In this document: positions 16,500 to 24,511 of the stretch, one piece after another
Position numbering within the stretch: the stretch's first letter is position 1
Layout of the letters: the number at the start of each line of letters is the position of its first letter
Source of the DNA: CALMEC01 sp963706315
Lineage (GTDB): Bacteria; Actinomycetota; Thermoleophilia; Miltoncostaeales; Miltoncostaeaceae
Reading direction: 5' to 3'
Length of the DNA stretch: 64,000 bases
Assembly: GCA_963706315.1 (NCBI GenBank)
Contig: CAVPMA010000013.1
Coordinates: forward strand, 124,001-188,000
Made by a program: the position numbers and the translations under genes
Notes under the pieces: model-generated
The model's database searches: none
Told to the model about the DNA's origin: nothing
What the model saw: only the letters and a program-made list of their open reading frames with translations

Positions 16500-17972
16500 T
16501 CAGAGGACCGAGCGGAGCTCCTCCGAGAGGCGCTCCGCGATCATGATCGCGGGGATGTGAGTGAACCCTGACGGCACGTCGGGCATGATCGACGCGTCGG
16601 CGATGCTGAGCGCCTCCGTGCCATGGACGCGTCCCGACGCATCGACCACCGCCCCGTCCTCGGGCCGCGGACCCATCGAGCAGGTTCCGACGACGTGGGG
16701 TATCGAGTAGCGCTCGGCGCCGATGAGATCCCGCAACTCGGCATCCGAGCGCGGCTCGGCTGGCAGCGACCCGGAGCAGTGGAGCCGAATCTGCGGGCTG
16801 CGAGCGACCTCGTACGCCCGACGGTAGCCCTCAACAAGGCGCTCGATATCTGATGGCTCGCTCAGACATGGGAGCTCGATCACCGGGGGCTCCGAGGGGT
16901 CCGCCGACCGCAACCGGACGGTCCCCCGCGAGCGCGGCTTGAGCAGCACGACGCTGATCTCGACGCTTGCGGGCTGCCCGGCAGGATCGGATACCCAGAA
17001 CATCAGGTCCGGCGGGCCGGTGCTCCTGCTGAGCGCGCTGTGGAGCGTGGCGATCACATGGAGGTTCGGAGCGTCCCGCGCCGCTCCGCGGTACCCGCAG
17101 TCCACGTCCACGCCCGGATGGTCGGCGAGGTTCGCGCCGACGCCCGCCAGATCGACGCGGGCGGACACGCCGACGGAGCGCAGGTGCTCGACCGGCCCGA
17201 CGCCGGAGCGCATCAAGATCGCCGGGCTTCCATATGTCCCGGCGCACAGGACCACCCAGCCCGCCTCGATCACGGTGCCGTCGACGAGTTGCACGCCGCT
17301 CGCCCGGACGCCGTCGAAGACGACGCCTGCGACCTGTGCGTCGGCTTGGATGGCCAGGTTCGACGGTGTGGCTCCCAGCGGGACATAGGCATCGGCCGTC
17401 GTGACCCGGATGCCGTCCCGTGAGCCCATCGGCATCCGGCCGGCCCCGACAGCCCCGGGGCGGTTGTGGTCCTCGATCTCCGGAAAGCCCGCGGCGACGA
17501 GCGCTTCCAGGACTGCCGCTGCGACATCGGTGTAGTCGAGGTCGAGGTAACGCGTCGAGGGCATCGGGCCGCGATCCCCGTGCCAGGGCCGATCCCCGAA
17601 ATCCGTGTCGGCCTCGAGCCGGATGAAGTAGGGGACCAGGTCGTCGAACCTCCACCCGGGGTTTCCGAGCGCCGCCCACCCGTCGTAGTCGGCGGGAGAG
17701 CCGCGGGGCGTGAACCGCGTCACCCACGACGTGCCGCCGAGGAGCTTGTTCCTCCACACGTTGCGCACGACCCCATGCGCATCGGGCTCCGACGTGTAGC
17801 CCCAGTCGAACTTCCGGGACACGTCCCAGCCGTCCCGCATCTCGCCGGGCAGGTTCGCCCGGCGGTCGGGGCCGGCCTCGAGCAGGAGCACCGAGCGCGA
17901 AGCCGATTCCGCGAGCCGTGCAGCGACGACACATCCGGCGGACCCGCCACCCACGACGACGACGTCGTACAC
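16500..17972 (-). CDS. GMC-family FAD oxidoreductase (choline dehydrogenase-like)
   Basis: A 490-residue flavoprotein of the glucose-methanol-choline family. The N-terminal FAD site reads VVVVGGGSAGCVVAARLAE; the first GMC signature lies around KLLGGTSWVTRFTPRGSPAD, a second around LCAGTYGSPAILMRSGVGP, and the C-terminal active-site region (HVVGTCSMGP, then IADASIMPDVPSGFTHIPA) contains the catalytic His and the paired residue. Length is slightly shorter than choline dehydrogenase. The substrate alcohol is unknown. It stands alone on the minus strand, after a gap of more than 100 bases from the MerR-type gene. Confidence 0.85.
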   Translation of the reverse strand: MYDVVVVGGGSAGCVVAARLAESASRSVLLLEAGPDRRANLPGEMRDGWDVSRKFDWGYTSEPDAHGVVRNVWRNKLLGGTSWVTRFTPRGSPADYDGWAALGNPGWRFDDLVPYFIRLEADTDFGDRPWHGDRGPMPSTRYLDLDYTDVAAAVLEALVAAGFPEIEDHNRPGAVGAGRMPMGSRDGIRVTTADAYVPLGATPSNLAIQADAQVAGVVFDGVRASGVQLVDGTVIEAGWVVLCAGTYGSPAILMRSGVGPVEHLRSVGVSARVDLAGVGANLADHPGVDVDCGYRGAARDAPNLHVIATLHSALSRSTGPPDLMFWVSDPAGQPASVEISVVLLKPRSRGTVRLRSADPSEPPVIELPCLSEPSDIERLVEGYRRAYEVARSPQIRLHCSGSLPAEPRSDAELRDLIGAERYSIPHVVGTCSMGPRPEDGAVVDASGRVHGTEALSIADASIMPDVPSGFTHIPAIMIAERLSEELRSVL

Positions 17973-18244
17973 GCTGTCAACTCACGGGCGGCGGAGGTCG
18001 GTCTTTTCGACCATCCCTGTGATCCGGTCCGCGCCACCGCTTCGCCGGCAAAGCGACACAACCCGCTCCCGTCGCAAGATCGCCTGTTGCTTCGCGATGC
18101 TACGACGCCGGGTTGTGGCGCGACAACTGCGGCGCCACATCGATCAGTGCGCGGTGTCCGGAGGTCGGCCCCGCAACCGAGGCGAGTCCGCGAGATGAGC
18201 GCTCGAGGTCCGATCCCCATGGTCGATGGCGCGAGGATCACGCG

Positions 18245-18274
18245 AATAGAAGAAGCCCCGTTGCCGGGGCTTCT
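18245..18274 (-). terminator. Intrinsic terminator of rnpB
   Basis: A 9-bp perfect stem (GAAGCCCCG/CGGGGCTTC, 18252-18273) with a 4-base loop lies just after the 3' end of the RNase P RNA and is followed on the minus strand by TTCTTCTATTC. This is one of the clearest intrinsic terminators in the window. Confidence 0.8.
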
Positions 18275-18280
18275 TCCGTA

Positions 18281-18616
18281 GCAGGCCTGTAAGCCGGATT
18301 CTGTCGTGGGCAACCATCTCTCTGGGACGCCTGTTGCCAGACGCCTCGTGCGGCCGACCTGGGACTGGGCGAGCAACCCGTGGCGTCCCTGCTTGGCCTT
18401 GCACCGGGTGGGGTTTACCCAGCCGGCCTGTCACCAGACCGCTGGTGCGCTCTTACCGCACCTTTTCACCGTTGCCGCCGGTCGCCCGGTGGCTGTGTCG
18501 TTTCTGTGGCACTTTCCCTGGGGTTTCCCCCGCTGGCCGTTAACCAGCACCCTGCTCTGCGGTGTCCGGACTTTCCTCGGACCGGTCGCCCGACCCGCGG
18601 TTGCCCAGCCTGCCGA
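18281..18616 (-). ncRNA. rnpB: RNase P RNA (type A)
   Basis: The catalytic RNA of RNase P, which matures tRNA 5' ends. On the minus strand it contains the universal core GAGGAAAGTCCGGAC, the ACAGAATCCGGCTTA 3' element (P4 partner), and the GGTAAACCC and CAGGGTGCTGGTTAACG segments of type-A RNAs. The 5' GCAGGC near 18613 pairs with the 3' GCCTGC at 18281-18286 to close P1, fixing the length at about 335 nt. A TAGACT -10-like box lies at 18620-18625 just upstream, and the hairpin above ends the transcript. Ends are accurate to a few bases. Confidence 0.95.
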
Positions 18617-18716
18617 CCTAGTCTAGTGCGGCACCGACCGCATGGGAACGAACCGGTCCTGCGTCGGGAATGCCCGCCGCGACGTGACGATCGGGGAACG
18701 CGGGGAGGTGCCCGCC

Positions 18717-18950
18717 TCAGGCGACCCAGGCCGGGGCGGGCTCCGCGCCCAGGAGGAGCTCCGATCCGCAGACGATGCACCGCACCCCACCCGGGGCGGC
18801 CTCCACGGCACCGTCACAGACAAGGCACACACCACCGGCGGGCTCGGCGAGCAGCTTGAGCACGGCGTCGTCGAGCGAGTGGCCGAGCGGCGGCTGTCCG
18901 TCGACGGTGAAGAGCGTGGGGAGCTCCATCATGACGCCGGGCGGGGTCAT
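18717..18950 (-). CDS. Small zinc-ribbon protein downstream of lexA
   Basis: A 77-residue protein whose C-terminal half has CLVCDGAVEAAPGGVRCIVC, two CxxC knuckles forming a zinc ribbon, after an N-terminal segment with hydrophobic strands (MMELPTLFTVDGQPPLG). Its ATG overlaps the lexA stop (ATGA), so it is translationally coupled to lexA and presumably under the same SOS control. No homolog of known function is recognised. The coupling makes it a candidate accessory gene of the SOS regulon rather than a random small ORF. Confidence 0.65.
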   Translation of the reverse strand: MTPPGVMMELPTLFTVDGQPPLGHSLDDAVLKLLAEPAGGVCLVCDGAVEAAPGGVRCIVCGSELLLGAEPAPAWVA

Positions 18951-19534
18951 AGCTTTCGCAGCACTCCCACGACCTTGCCGAGCACCTGTACGTCCGTGCT
19001 GATGATGGGTTCGAAGGCGTCGTTCTCGGGCTGAAGCCGAACGTGCCCGTCCTCGCGGAAGAATCGCTTGACGGTCGCCTCGTCGTCGATCAGCGCCACG
19101 ACGATCTCACCGTTCCTGGCGGTGTCCTGCTGCTTCACCACGACGAGGTCTCCGTCGAGGATGCTGGCGTTCATCATCGATTCGCCCTTGACGCGCAGCA
19201 CGAAGTCGCCCTCGAACGGTGTCTGGATCCAGTCCTCGACCTGCTCCTCCGCGAGGGTCGGCACGCCCGCGGCGACCGCCCCGACGAGCGGCAGCCCCCT
19301 GCGGGCGTCTCGCGCGTCTCTGCGATCGGACAGGAGCATCGCCCTGGGCTTCGTCGGGTCGCGCCGGATGTGCCCCGCGGCCTCGAGCTTCGCCAGGTGG
19401 GCGTGCACCGTCGAAGGCGAGGTGAGCCCGACCGCGAGGCCGATCTCACGCACCGTCGGCGGGTACCCGTGCACCGAGCAATGCTTCGAGATGAACGTCA
19501 AGATCTCGGTCTGACGGTCGCTCAGGTCACCCAT
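18947..19534 (-). CDS. lexA: SOS repressor LexA
   Basis: A 195-residue LexA of normal length. The N-terminal winged helix (LSDRQTEILTFISKH, then GYPPTVREIGLAVGLTSPST) binds the SOS box. The self-cleavage site is the Ala-Gly in VGAVAAGVPTLAEE, the catalytic Ser lies in VKGESMMNASILDGD, and the general-base Lys in IDDEATVKRFFRE. RecA filaments trigger cleavage after DNA damage. The ATG at 19534 is preferred over one 7 codons upstream because a GGGGAG site lies at about 7 bases. A LexA box lies 26 bases upstream (autoregulation). Confidence 0.95.
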   Translation of the reverse strand: MGDLSDRQTEILTFISKHCSVHGYPPTVREIGLAVGLTSPSTVHAHLAKLEAAGHIRRDPTKPRAMLLSDRRDARDARRGLPLVGAVAAGVPTLAEEQVEDWIQTPFEGDFVLRVKGESMMNASILDGDLVVVKQQDTARNGEIVVALIDDEATVKRFFREDGHVRLQPENDAFEPIISTDVQVLGKVVGVLRKL

Positions 19535-19559
19535 TCGCGTGCTCCCCGATCGCATGAGC

Positions 19560-19573
19560 CGAACATGTGTTCG
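19560..19573. promoter_or_regulatory. LexA operator (SOS box)
   Basis: CGAACATGTGTTCG is a perfect 14-bp palindrome with the GAAC-N4-GTTC core of the actinobacterial/Gram-positive (Cheo) SOS box. It lies 26 bases upstream of the lexA start, where it would block transcription initiation, as expected for autoregulation. Confidence 0.9.
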
Positions 19574-19649
19574 TGAGCGTAGCAGGGGACCGTGGCCTCG
19601 CCAAATCGGGTTGGGGGCACCGGGGCGGGTATACTGCGGCTCCCCTCAT

Positions 19650-19735
19650 GCGCCTGTGGCGGAATTGGTAGACGCGCTAGGTTGAGGGCCTAGTGGCCTT
19701 TACGGGCCGTGGAGGTTCAAGTCCTCTCGGGCGCA
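19650..19735 (+). tRNA. tRNA-Leu (anticodon GAG)
   Basis: An 86-nt class II tRNA. The acceptor stem is GCGCCTG/CGGGCGC (19650-19656 with 19728-19734) with discriminator A; the D arm holds GGAATTGGTAGA; the anticodon stem CTAGG/CCTAG encloses TTGAGGG with anticodon GAG at 19684-19686; there is a long variable arm (TGGCCTTTACGGGCCG) and a T loop TTCAAGT. CCA is not encoded. TATACT at 19630-19635 is a good -10 box. The tRNA lies on the plus strand, divergent from lexA. Confidence 0.95.
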
Positions 19736-19743
19736 CTCGAAGA

Positions 19744-19787
19744 CGCCTCGCTTCGGCGAGGCGCTGACACCCGCCGGCGGCGGGTGT
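19744..19787 (+). terminator. Two adjacent hairpins after tRNA-Leu
   Basis: CGCCTCGC-TTCG-GCGAGGCG (19744-19763) and ACACCCGCC-GGC-GGCGGGTGT (19767-19787) are two perfect stem-loops, 8 and 9 bp, directly after the tRNA. The first has a UUCG tetraloop. Together they probably end the tRNA transcript and may also serve the convergent gene. Confidence 0.6.
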
Positions 19788-19834
19788 GTCCGGGCGGCGA
19801 ACTCGGCGCTCCGCGCGCGGAAGCGCCGGCGTGC

Positions 19835-20122
19835 CTATTGGGGCGGGTAGTCGTGGTGCTCGACCGTGTCGACGATGCGCGAGCGCGGCTCCCGCATCAC
19901 GTCGACGCGGCCCCACAACTGCCGGAGCGCGGCCTCGGCGGCCTCCGCTTCGCCGACGGTGTCGAACTCGAGGTCGACCAGCACGTAGTTCGGGTCGTCG
20001 ACCGATCGCATGATGCGATGGCTCCGCACGCCGGATCGCGCGCGCCCGATGGGGTCGCCGTCGAAGGCGCGCTTCCACGCCTCGTACTCCGGGACCAGGT
20101 GTTCGATGCGCAGGGTCGGCAT
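19835..20122 (-). CDS. Hypothetical alpha/beta dimeric-barrel-like protein
   Basis: A 95-residue protein (TLRIEHLVPEYEAWKRAFDG, then HRIMRSVDDPNYVLVDLEFD and a helix AEAAEAALRQLW). The strand-helix pattern, the EHxVPxYExW opening and the position of the DPNYV segment resemble small ferredoxin-fold proteins related to antibiotic-biosynthesis monooxygenase/cyclase domains, but no catalytic residue stands out. The ATG at 20122 follows GGGGGA and is preferred over one 4 codons upstream. The function is unknown. Confidence 0.65.
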   Translation of the reverse strand: MPTLRIEHLVPEYEAWKRAFDGDPIGRARSGVRSHRIMRSVDDPNYVLVDLEFDTVGEAEAAEAALRQLWGRVDVMREPRSRIVDTVEHHDYPPQ

Positions 20123-20221
20123 GGTTTCCCCCATGATCTGCGACGCCTCGGCTTGGCACGGGGCGAGCGTGGTTCACCGGGCTGCGCCGTCAAGCGTCGG
20201 CCGCCCGGAGGCGGTGCCGGC

Positions 20222-20413
20222 TCAGAAGATCTTCTCGATCAGCTCCACGACCCAGGCGATGATGTAGACGTTCAGCAGCGCGAAGAGGTAGATCACGATC
20301 GCGGCCGCGATGGTCGCAGCCGCAGCGGCGACCAGTTTGATCAGGGTCGTTCCGACGGTGCCGAACTGGCTGGTGGGCTTCACGGCTCGCTGCATGCCCG
20401 GCAGACTAGCCAT
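20222..20413 (-). CDS. Small hydrophobic protein
   Basis: A 63-residue protein with a polar N-terminus and a long hydrophobic stretch (LIKLVAAAAATIAAAIVIYL) continuing into a second amphipathic segment (ALLNVYIIAWVVELIEKIF). It is probably a membrane-inserted small protein. The start is uncertain (ATG at 20413 or 20395) and neither has a good ribosome binding site. It lies on the same strand as secG but about 70 bases downstream, so co-transcription is possible. Confidence 0.4.
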   Translation of the reverse strand: MASLPGMQRAVKPTSQFGTVGTTLIKLVAAAAATIAAAIVIYLFALLNVYIIAWVVELIEKIF

Positions 20414-20482
20414 CGGTGCAGCGGTCCGAAAGGGGGGCGTCCGTCACCTTCCCGCCGGGCGACCCTCCCTGTCCGGGCCCCG

Positions 20483-20713
20483 CTAGAGGAGCTTGTCGAG
20501 CATGAAGGTGGTGAGCGCGAACAGCAGCGCCGCGATGATCGTCGCACGCGTGAGGTTCCGCTCGACGATCGCGGTGGACCCGCCGGTCGAGCTCGATCCT
20601 GCGCCCATGCCGAAGGCGCCGGACAGGCCCGCGTCACGCCCGGAGTGCATGAGCACGAGGGCGATGACGATGACGCAGAGGAGCGAGTGGGTGATGATGA
20701 CGAGCGTGGTCAC
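20483..20713 (-). CDS. secG: Protein translocase subunit SecG
   Basis: A 76-residue SecG. It has two hydrophobic segments (LVIITHSLLCVIVIALVLMH and ATIIAALLFALTTFML) joined by the characteristic polar loop beginning HSGRDAGLSGAFGMG with a Gly/Ser stretch. SecG assists SecYE in preprotein translocation and is stimulated by membrane cycling with SecA. The GTG at 20713 gives the normal length; there is no clear ribosome binding site. It follows selD on the same strand by about 30 bases. The usual actinobacterial neighbours (tpiA, pgk) are absent here. Confidence 0.88.
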   Translation of the reverse strand: MTTLVIITHSLLCVIVIALVLMHSGRDAGLSGAFGMGAGSSSTGGSTAIVERNLTRATIIAALLFALTTFMLDKLL

Positions 20714-20742
20714 GCCGGGGAGGGTAGCAACGCGGCGTTGAC

Positions 20743-21873
20743 TCAGCCAACCGGGTCGGCGGCTTCCGTGGACGGAGGCTCCTCCTGCGGGCCGGCGGTC
20801 TGGCTGCCGCCGCCGGTCGGGCCGAGCCGGTTGACCGGCGAGACGACGCCGATGCGTCCGACCGGCTCGGGGATCAGCTGACCGATCGCGTGGCCCGCCA
20901 CTCCCCGTGATCCGAGCGCGAGGAGTAGCTCGGACAGCCGTTCGTGCGGGCAGGCGAGGAGGAGCCCGCCGCTGGTCTGCGGGTCGAACAGGAGGGTGCG
21001 CGCCTCGGGGACGATGGAGTCGTCGAAGTCGACCCACTGGCCGATGTGGTCGCGGTTGCGCTCCACCGCGCCGGGCGCATATCCGGCGAGTTCCAGGACG
21101 CCGGGGATCGCCGGCACCCGGTCGACTCGGATAACGGCTGCCACGCCGCTGGCCTCGACGAGCTCCCTCAGGTGGCCGAGGAGCCCGAAGCCGGTGACGT
21201 CGGTGGCGCAGCGTATCCCGACGGCCGTCGCCGCCTCCGAGGCCGCCGCGTTCGACTGGAGCATCTGCTGAACGGCGAGCGCATGGACCGGTCCGGGTTC
21301 GGTGGCCCTCGCGGCGGCGACGGCGAGGCCGGTTCCGAGCGCCTTGGTGAGCACGAGCACGTCTCCCGCGGCTCCGGCGGCGTTCGTCATTACCCGGTCG
21401 GGGTGGACGGTGCCGACCACGGCGAGGCCGTACTTCGGTTCCGGGTCGTCCACCGTGTGGCCGCCCAGGACGGGGCAGCCGGCGTCGGCGGCCACCTCAG
21501 CGCCGCCGCGCATGATCTCGCCGAGGACGGCGAGGTCTCCGTCCTTTGGGAACGCGGTGACGGCGAGCGCGAAGGTCGGCCGGCCACCCATCGCGTAGAT
21601 GTCGCTGAGGGCGTTCGTCGCGGCGATCGCCCCGAACGTCGCGGGGTCGTCGACGACGGGGGTGAAGAAGTCGACGGTGGCGGCGATCGCGGTCTCGGCG
21701 TCGAGGCGGTAGACCGCGGCGTCGTCCATCCGGTCGTGGCCGATGAGGATGTTCGGGTCGGTCGGGAGCCCCGGCATCGCGGCGAGCGCCTGCGTCAGGA
21801 GTCCCGGAGCGAGCTTGCAGCCGCACCCCGAGCCGTGGGCCATCCGGGTCAACGGGATCGATTCGCCTGCCAT
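20743..21873 (-). CDS. selD: Selenophosphate synthetase (selenide, water dikinase)
   Basis: A 376-residue SelD. It makes selenophosphate from selenide and ATP, the Se donor for selenocysteine and for 2-selenouridine in tRNA. The N-terminal Gly-rich catalytic loop reads GSGCGCKL with Cys at the position that is Sec or Cys in the family; AIR-synthase-like features follow (ATVDFFTPVVDDPATFGAIA, NALSDIYAMGG, GGHTVDDPEPKYGLAV, DVTGFGLLGHL, DPQTSGGLL). The ATG at 21873 has AGGAGG 7 bases upstream. No selA, selB or selC is in the window, but a Sec-encoding gene is at 30577, so the Sec pathway is the likely purpose. Confidence 0.95.
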   Translation of the reverse strand: MAGESIPLTRMAHGSGCGCKLAPGLLTQALAAMPGLPTDPNILIGHDRMDDAAVYRLDAETAIAATVDFFTPVVDDPATFGAIAATNALSDIYAMGGRPTFALAVTAFPKDGDLAVLGEIMRGGAEVAADAGCPVLGGHTVDDPEPKYGLAVVGTVHPDRVMTNAAGAAGDVLVLTKALGTGLAVAAARATEPGPVHALAVQQMLQSNAAASEAATAVGIRCATDVTGFGLLGHLRELVEASGVAAVIRVDRVPAIPGVLELAGYAPGAVERNRDHIGQWVDFDDSIVPEARTLLFDPQTSGGLLLACPHERLSELLLALGSRGVAGHAIGQLIPEPVGRIGVVSPVNRLGPTGGGSQTAGPQEEPPSTEAADPVG

Positions 21874-21972
21874 GCCGTCGCCTCCTGTCGTCACCGGGGG
21901 CAGGTTACCCCGGTCGGAATCGCCGCTGCCGTGAAGCCACCCTTGCGACCCGTTCGTTAAGGCTGTGTTAAC

Positions 21973-21985
21973 GGTGCCTGGCACC
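21973..21985. repeat. GGTGCCTGGCACC palindrome upstream of selD
   Basis: A 13-base near-perfect palindrome about 100 bases before the selD start. It is one base different from the GGTGYCAGGCACC arms of the inverted repeat at 59594-59650, so it belongs to the same motif class. It could be an operator or a dispersed repeat; nothing in the sequence decides. Confidence 0.45.
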
Positions 21986-22118
21986 AACCGCCCTGATCGC
22001 ATGCGGCTCGAATCGCGAGAACCCGCTCACCGGGCCATTCGGAGCGGCCCGCGGGATTCGCGCCTGGCACCGGGCGCCTTGGCGGAGGCCTGCCGCGGCG
22101 GTGGCATGCTTCGGCGCA

Positions 22119-22526
22119 ATGGACGGTCTGACGCTCCTCAACCCCCCCGGGTGCCCCGACTGCTTCGGCTGCGGTCCCGCCAACCCGCGCGGCCTGCAAC
22201 TTCAGATCTACCAGGACGGCACCGATGCGGTGGCGACCTTCGCCCCCGACGCGGAGCTCTCCGGCTACCCCGACCGCATGCACGGCGGCGTCGTGGGGCT
22301 CCTGGTCGACGAGATGCTCGTCTACGCGGGCGCTCCGCACGGGCTATGGGGCATGACCGCGAAGGTGCGGTACTGGGTCCGCAAGCCGATCCCTCTCGAC
22401 GCGACCCTCACCCTCCGATCGCGCCTCGTGCAGCGCAGCGAGCGCGCGTTCCGCGCGACTGTCGCGATCCACCTCCCCGGCGACGTCCTCGCCGCGGAAG
22501 GGGAAGGCATGTGCGTGCTGAGGTGA
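22119..22526 (+). CDS. PaaI-family hotdog thioesterase
   Basis: A 135-residue single hotdog domain. The opening NPPGCPDCFGCGPANPRGLQ is the Cys-rich start common in actinobacterial PaaI-like proteins; GYPDRMHGGVVGLLVDEMLV carries the HGG motif at the helix start and the acidic residue (D/E) expected in the active site; MTAKVRYWVRKPIPLD is the conserved strand. It likely hydrolyses an acyl-CoA or other thioester as a homotetramer. GTG at 22101 is an alternative start with a slightly better upstream GGAGG. Confidence 0.78.
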   Translation: MDGLTLLNPPGCPDCFGCGPANPRGLQLQIYQDGTDAVATFAPDAELSGYPDRMHGGVVGLLVDEMLVYAGAPHGLWGMTAKVRYWVRKPIPLDATLTLRSRLVQRSERAFRATVAIHLPGDVLAAEGEGMCVLR

Positions 22527-22560
22527 TCACCGCTTTGGGCCGGCACGACAACCGACCCGC

Positions 22561-23565
22561 CTAGCGCTCCATCTCCTCCAAGGCCGCGCGCGGCCCGAAC
22601 GCCACCACGAGGTCGCCGACGGCGAGCACCGCGTCGCCCTTGGGAGGGGCGACCAGATGCGGCTCGAGCTCGCGCTTGTGGGCGAGGATCGTGACGCCCT
22701 CATGCGAAGCGCATGCGCCGTCGACCGTCGTGCCGACGAGCGGCGACCCGGTGCGCACGACGATCTCGTCGAGCCGCAGCTCCGGGCCGACGGTCACCAT
22801 CTCGATGAAGTCCACCAGGGATGGCCGGAGCGAGAGCGCCGCCATCCGGTTGCCGCTGAGCTTGTACGGGCTGATCACGTGGTCCGCGCCCGCCTTCTCG
22901 AGCGCCTGCAGCGACTGGCGCCGCGACGCCCGCGCGACGATCGTGAGCCGCGGGTTCAGCGCGCGAGCCGTGAGCGTGATGTAGACGTTCACCTCGTCCG
23001 AGTCGACGGCGCAGACGAGACCCCGCGCCGTATCGACGCCGACCTGCCGGAGCACCGACTCCTCGCTCGGATCCGCGATGAGATGCGGAACGCCGTCCGC
23101 CTGGAGACGGGACTCGAGGCCTGGGTCGGTGTCGACCACCATCACCGCGACATTCTGGCGCTGCAACTCCTCCACGACGGCGCGACCCACCCGGCCGTAG
23201 GCACACACGATGTAGTGGTCTGACAGTCCGGCCACCTGCCGCCGCACCTTTCGTCGCCGCGCGATCTCCGACAGCTCGCCGTTGCCGATCATGTTCGCGA
23301 ACACGCCGATCCCCGCGAACACCGCTCCGAGCCCGATGGCGAGCACCGAGATGGTAAACAGTTGGGAGCCGACCGTGTCGACCGGCTCCACCTCCCGGTA
23401 GCCGACCGTGGTCAGCGTGATCGCGGTCATATAGAGCGCGTCGACCCAGGCCCAGCCGAAGATCAGGGCATACCCCGCGGTGCCGTAGAGGATGGCGAAG
23501 CCGAGGAGCGCGACCGGCAGCTTGAATCGCCCCAGGATCACCCAATCGTCTCGCCAGCGCCTCAC
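22561..23565 (-). CDS. Two-TM potassium-channel protein with RCK (TrkA-N/TrkA-C) domains
   Basis: A 334-residue channel subunit. TM1 (VALLGFAILYGTAGYALIFG), a pore loop ALYMTAITLTTVGYREVEP and TM2 (FTISVLAIGLGAVFAGIGVF) are followed by an RCK domain (DHYIVCAYGRVGRAVVEELQ, a Rossmann GxGxxG variant with GRVGRA) and a TrkA-C domain (LDEIVVRTGSPLVG). The selectivity filter reads TVGYRE in place of TVGYGD/E. Predicted role: K+ conductance gated by a nucleotide or ligand at the RCK domains. It stands alone, divergent from mqnD. Confidence 0.85.
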   Translation of the reverse strand: MRRWRDDWVILGRFKLPVALLGFAILYGTAGYALIFGWAWVDALYMTAITLTTVGYREVEPVDTVGSQLFTISVLAIGLGAVFAGIGVFANMIGNGELSEIARRRKVRRQVAGLSDHYIVCAYGRVGRAVVEELQRQNVAVMVVDTDPGLESRLQADGVPHLIADPSEESVLRQVGVDTARGLVCAVDSDEVNVYITLTARALNPRLTIVARASRRQSLQALEKAGADHVISPYKLSGNRMAALSLRPSLVDFIEMVTVGPELRLDEIVVRTGSPLVGTTVDGACASHEGVTILAHKRELEPHLVAPPKGDAVLAVGDLVVAFGPRAALEEMER

Positions 23566-23658
23566 GGGCGGATTGTCACCACCGCCGGGTCAAACTTCCA
23601 GTGAGGCCTTCGCCTCCCGTACCATCGTCGGTCTCGCCCCACGACCATCGAGAGCAAC

Positions 23659-24501
23659 ATGACTGACCGCCTTATCCGCCTCGGCCACAGCCCGGACCCC
23701 GACGACGCGTTCATGTTCTACGCGCTGGCCGCCGAGAGGATCCCGTCGAGCGGCTTTCGCTTCGAGCACCTGCTGCGCGACATCGAGACCCTCAACGAGT
23801 GGGCGATGAAGGGCGAGCTCGAGGTCACCGCGATCTCCGTGCACGCGTACGCCTACGTCGCGGACAAGTACCGGCTGCTCCCGCACGGAGCGTCGATGGG
23901 CGAGCAGTACGGGCCGATCGTGGTGGCGCGCGAGGCGATGGACCCCGCCGAGCTGCCCGGCAAGGTCGTCGCGGTGCCGGGGCTCATGACGAGCGCGTTC
24001 CTGGAGCTGCAGCTCGCGATCGGCCGCATCGCCGAGCCGCTCATCGTGCCGTTCGACGAGATCCTCGAGACCGTCGCCTCTGGCGCCGCGGACGCCGGCC
24101 TGGTGATCCACGAGGGCCAACTCACCTACCCGTCGCTCGGTCTCGAGCTGGTGCTGGACCTCGGCGAATGGTGGCACGAGCTGACCGGTGGCCTGCCGTT
24201 GCCGCTCGGGGCGAACGCGGTGCGGCGTGACCTCGGCGAGGAGACCATGAGGGAGCTGTCGGTCCTCCTGCACGACAGCATCAAGTACGGCCTGGAGCAC
24301 CGCGAGGACGCGCTGGCCCATGCCGCGCGCTACGGGCGCGGGCTCGACGGCGACCTCACCGACCGCTTCGTGGGCATGTACGTCAACGACCGCACCCTCG
24401 ACTACGGCGACGAAGGGCGCGCCGCGGTCGCCGAGCTCCTGCGCCGTGCGGCCGAGGCGGACTTCATCCCCCACGCGGTGCCGGTCGACTTCGTCGACTG
24501 A
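23659..24501 (+). CDS. mqnD: 1,4-dihydroxy-6-naphthoate synthase (futalosine pathway)
   Basis: A 280-residue MqnD. It converts cyclic dehypoxanthine futalosine into 1,4-dihydroxy-6-naphthoate in the alternative menaquinone route. Visible signatures: the opening GHSPDPDDAFMFYAL, the periplasmic-binding-protein-like strand VTAISVHAYAYV, YGPIVVAREAM, and AADAGLVIHEGQLTYP, the region of the active-site His. The menaquinone genes mqnA, mqnC and mqnE are not in the window. The ATG at 23659 is preceded by GAGAGCAAC only. Confidence 0.9.
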   Translation: MTDRLIRLGHSPDPDDAFMFYALAAERIPSSGFRFEHLLRDIETLNEWAMKGELEVTAISVHAYAYVADKYRLLPHGASMGEQYGPIVVAREAMDPAELPGKVVAVPGLMTSAFLELQLAIGRIAEPLIVPFDEILETVASGAADAGLVIHEGQLTYPSLGLELVLDLGEWWHELTGGLPLPLGANAVRRDLGEETMRELSVLLHDSIKYGLEHREDALAHAARYGRGLDGDLTDRFVGMYVNDRTLDYGDEGRAAVAELLRRAAEADFIPHAVPVDFVD

Positions 24502-24511
24502 ATCGGGTCCC

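Noticed and set aside
18306..18859. ORFs across the RNase P RNA region
   Set aside because: They overlap a well-supported rnpB with conserved core elements and have no protein similarity.
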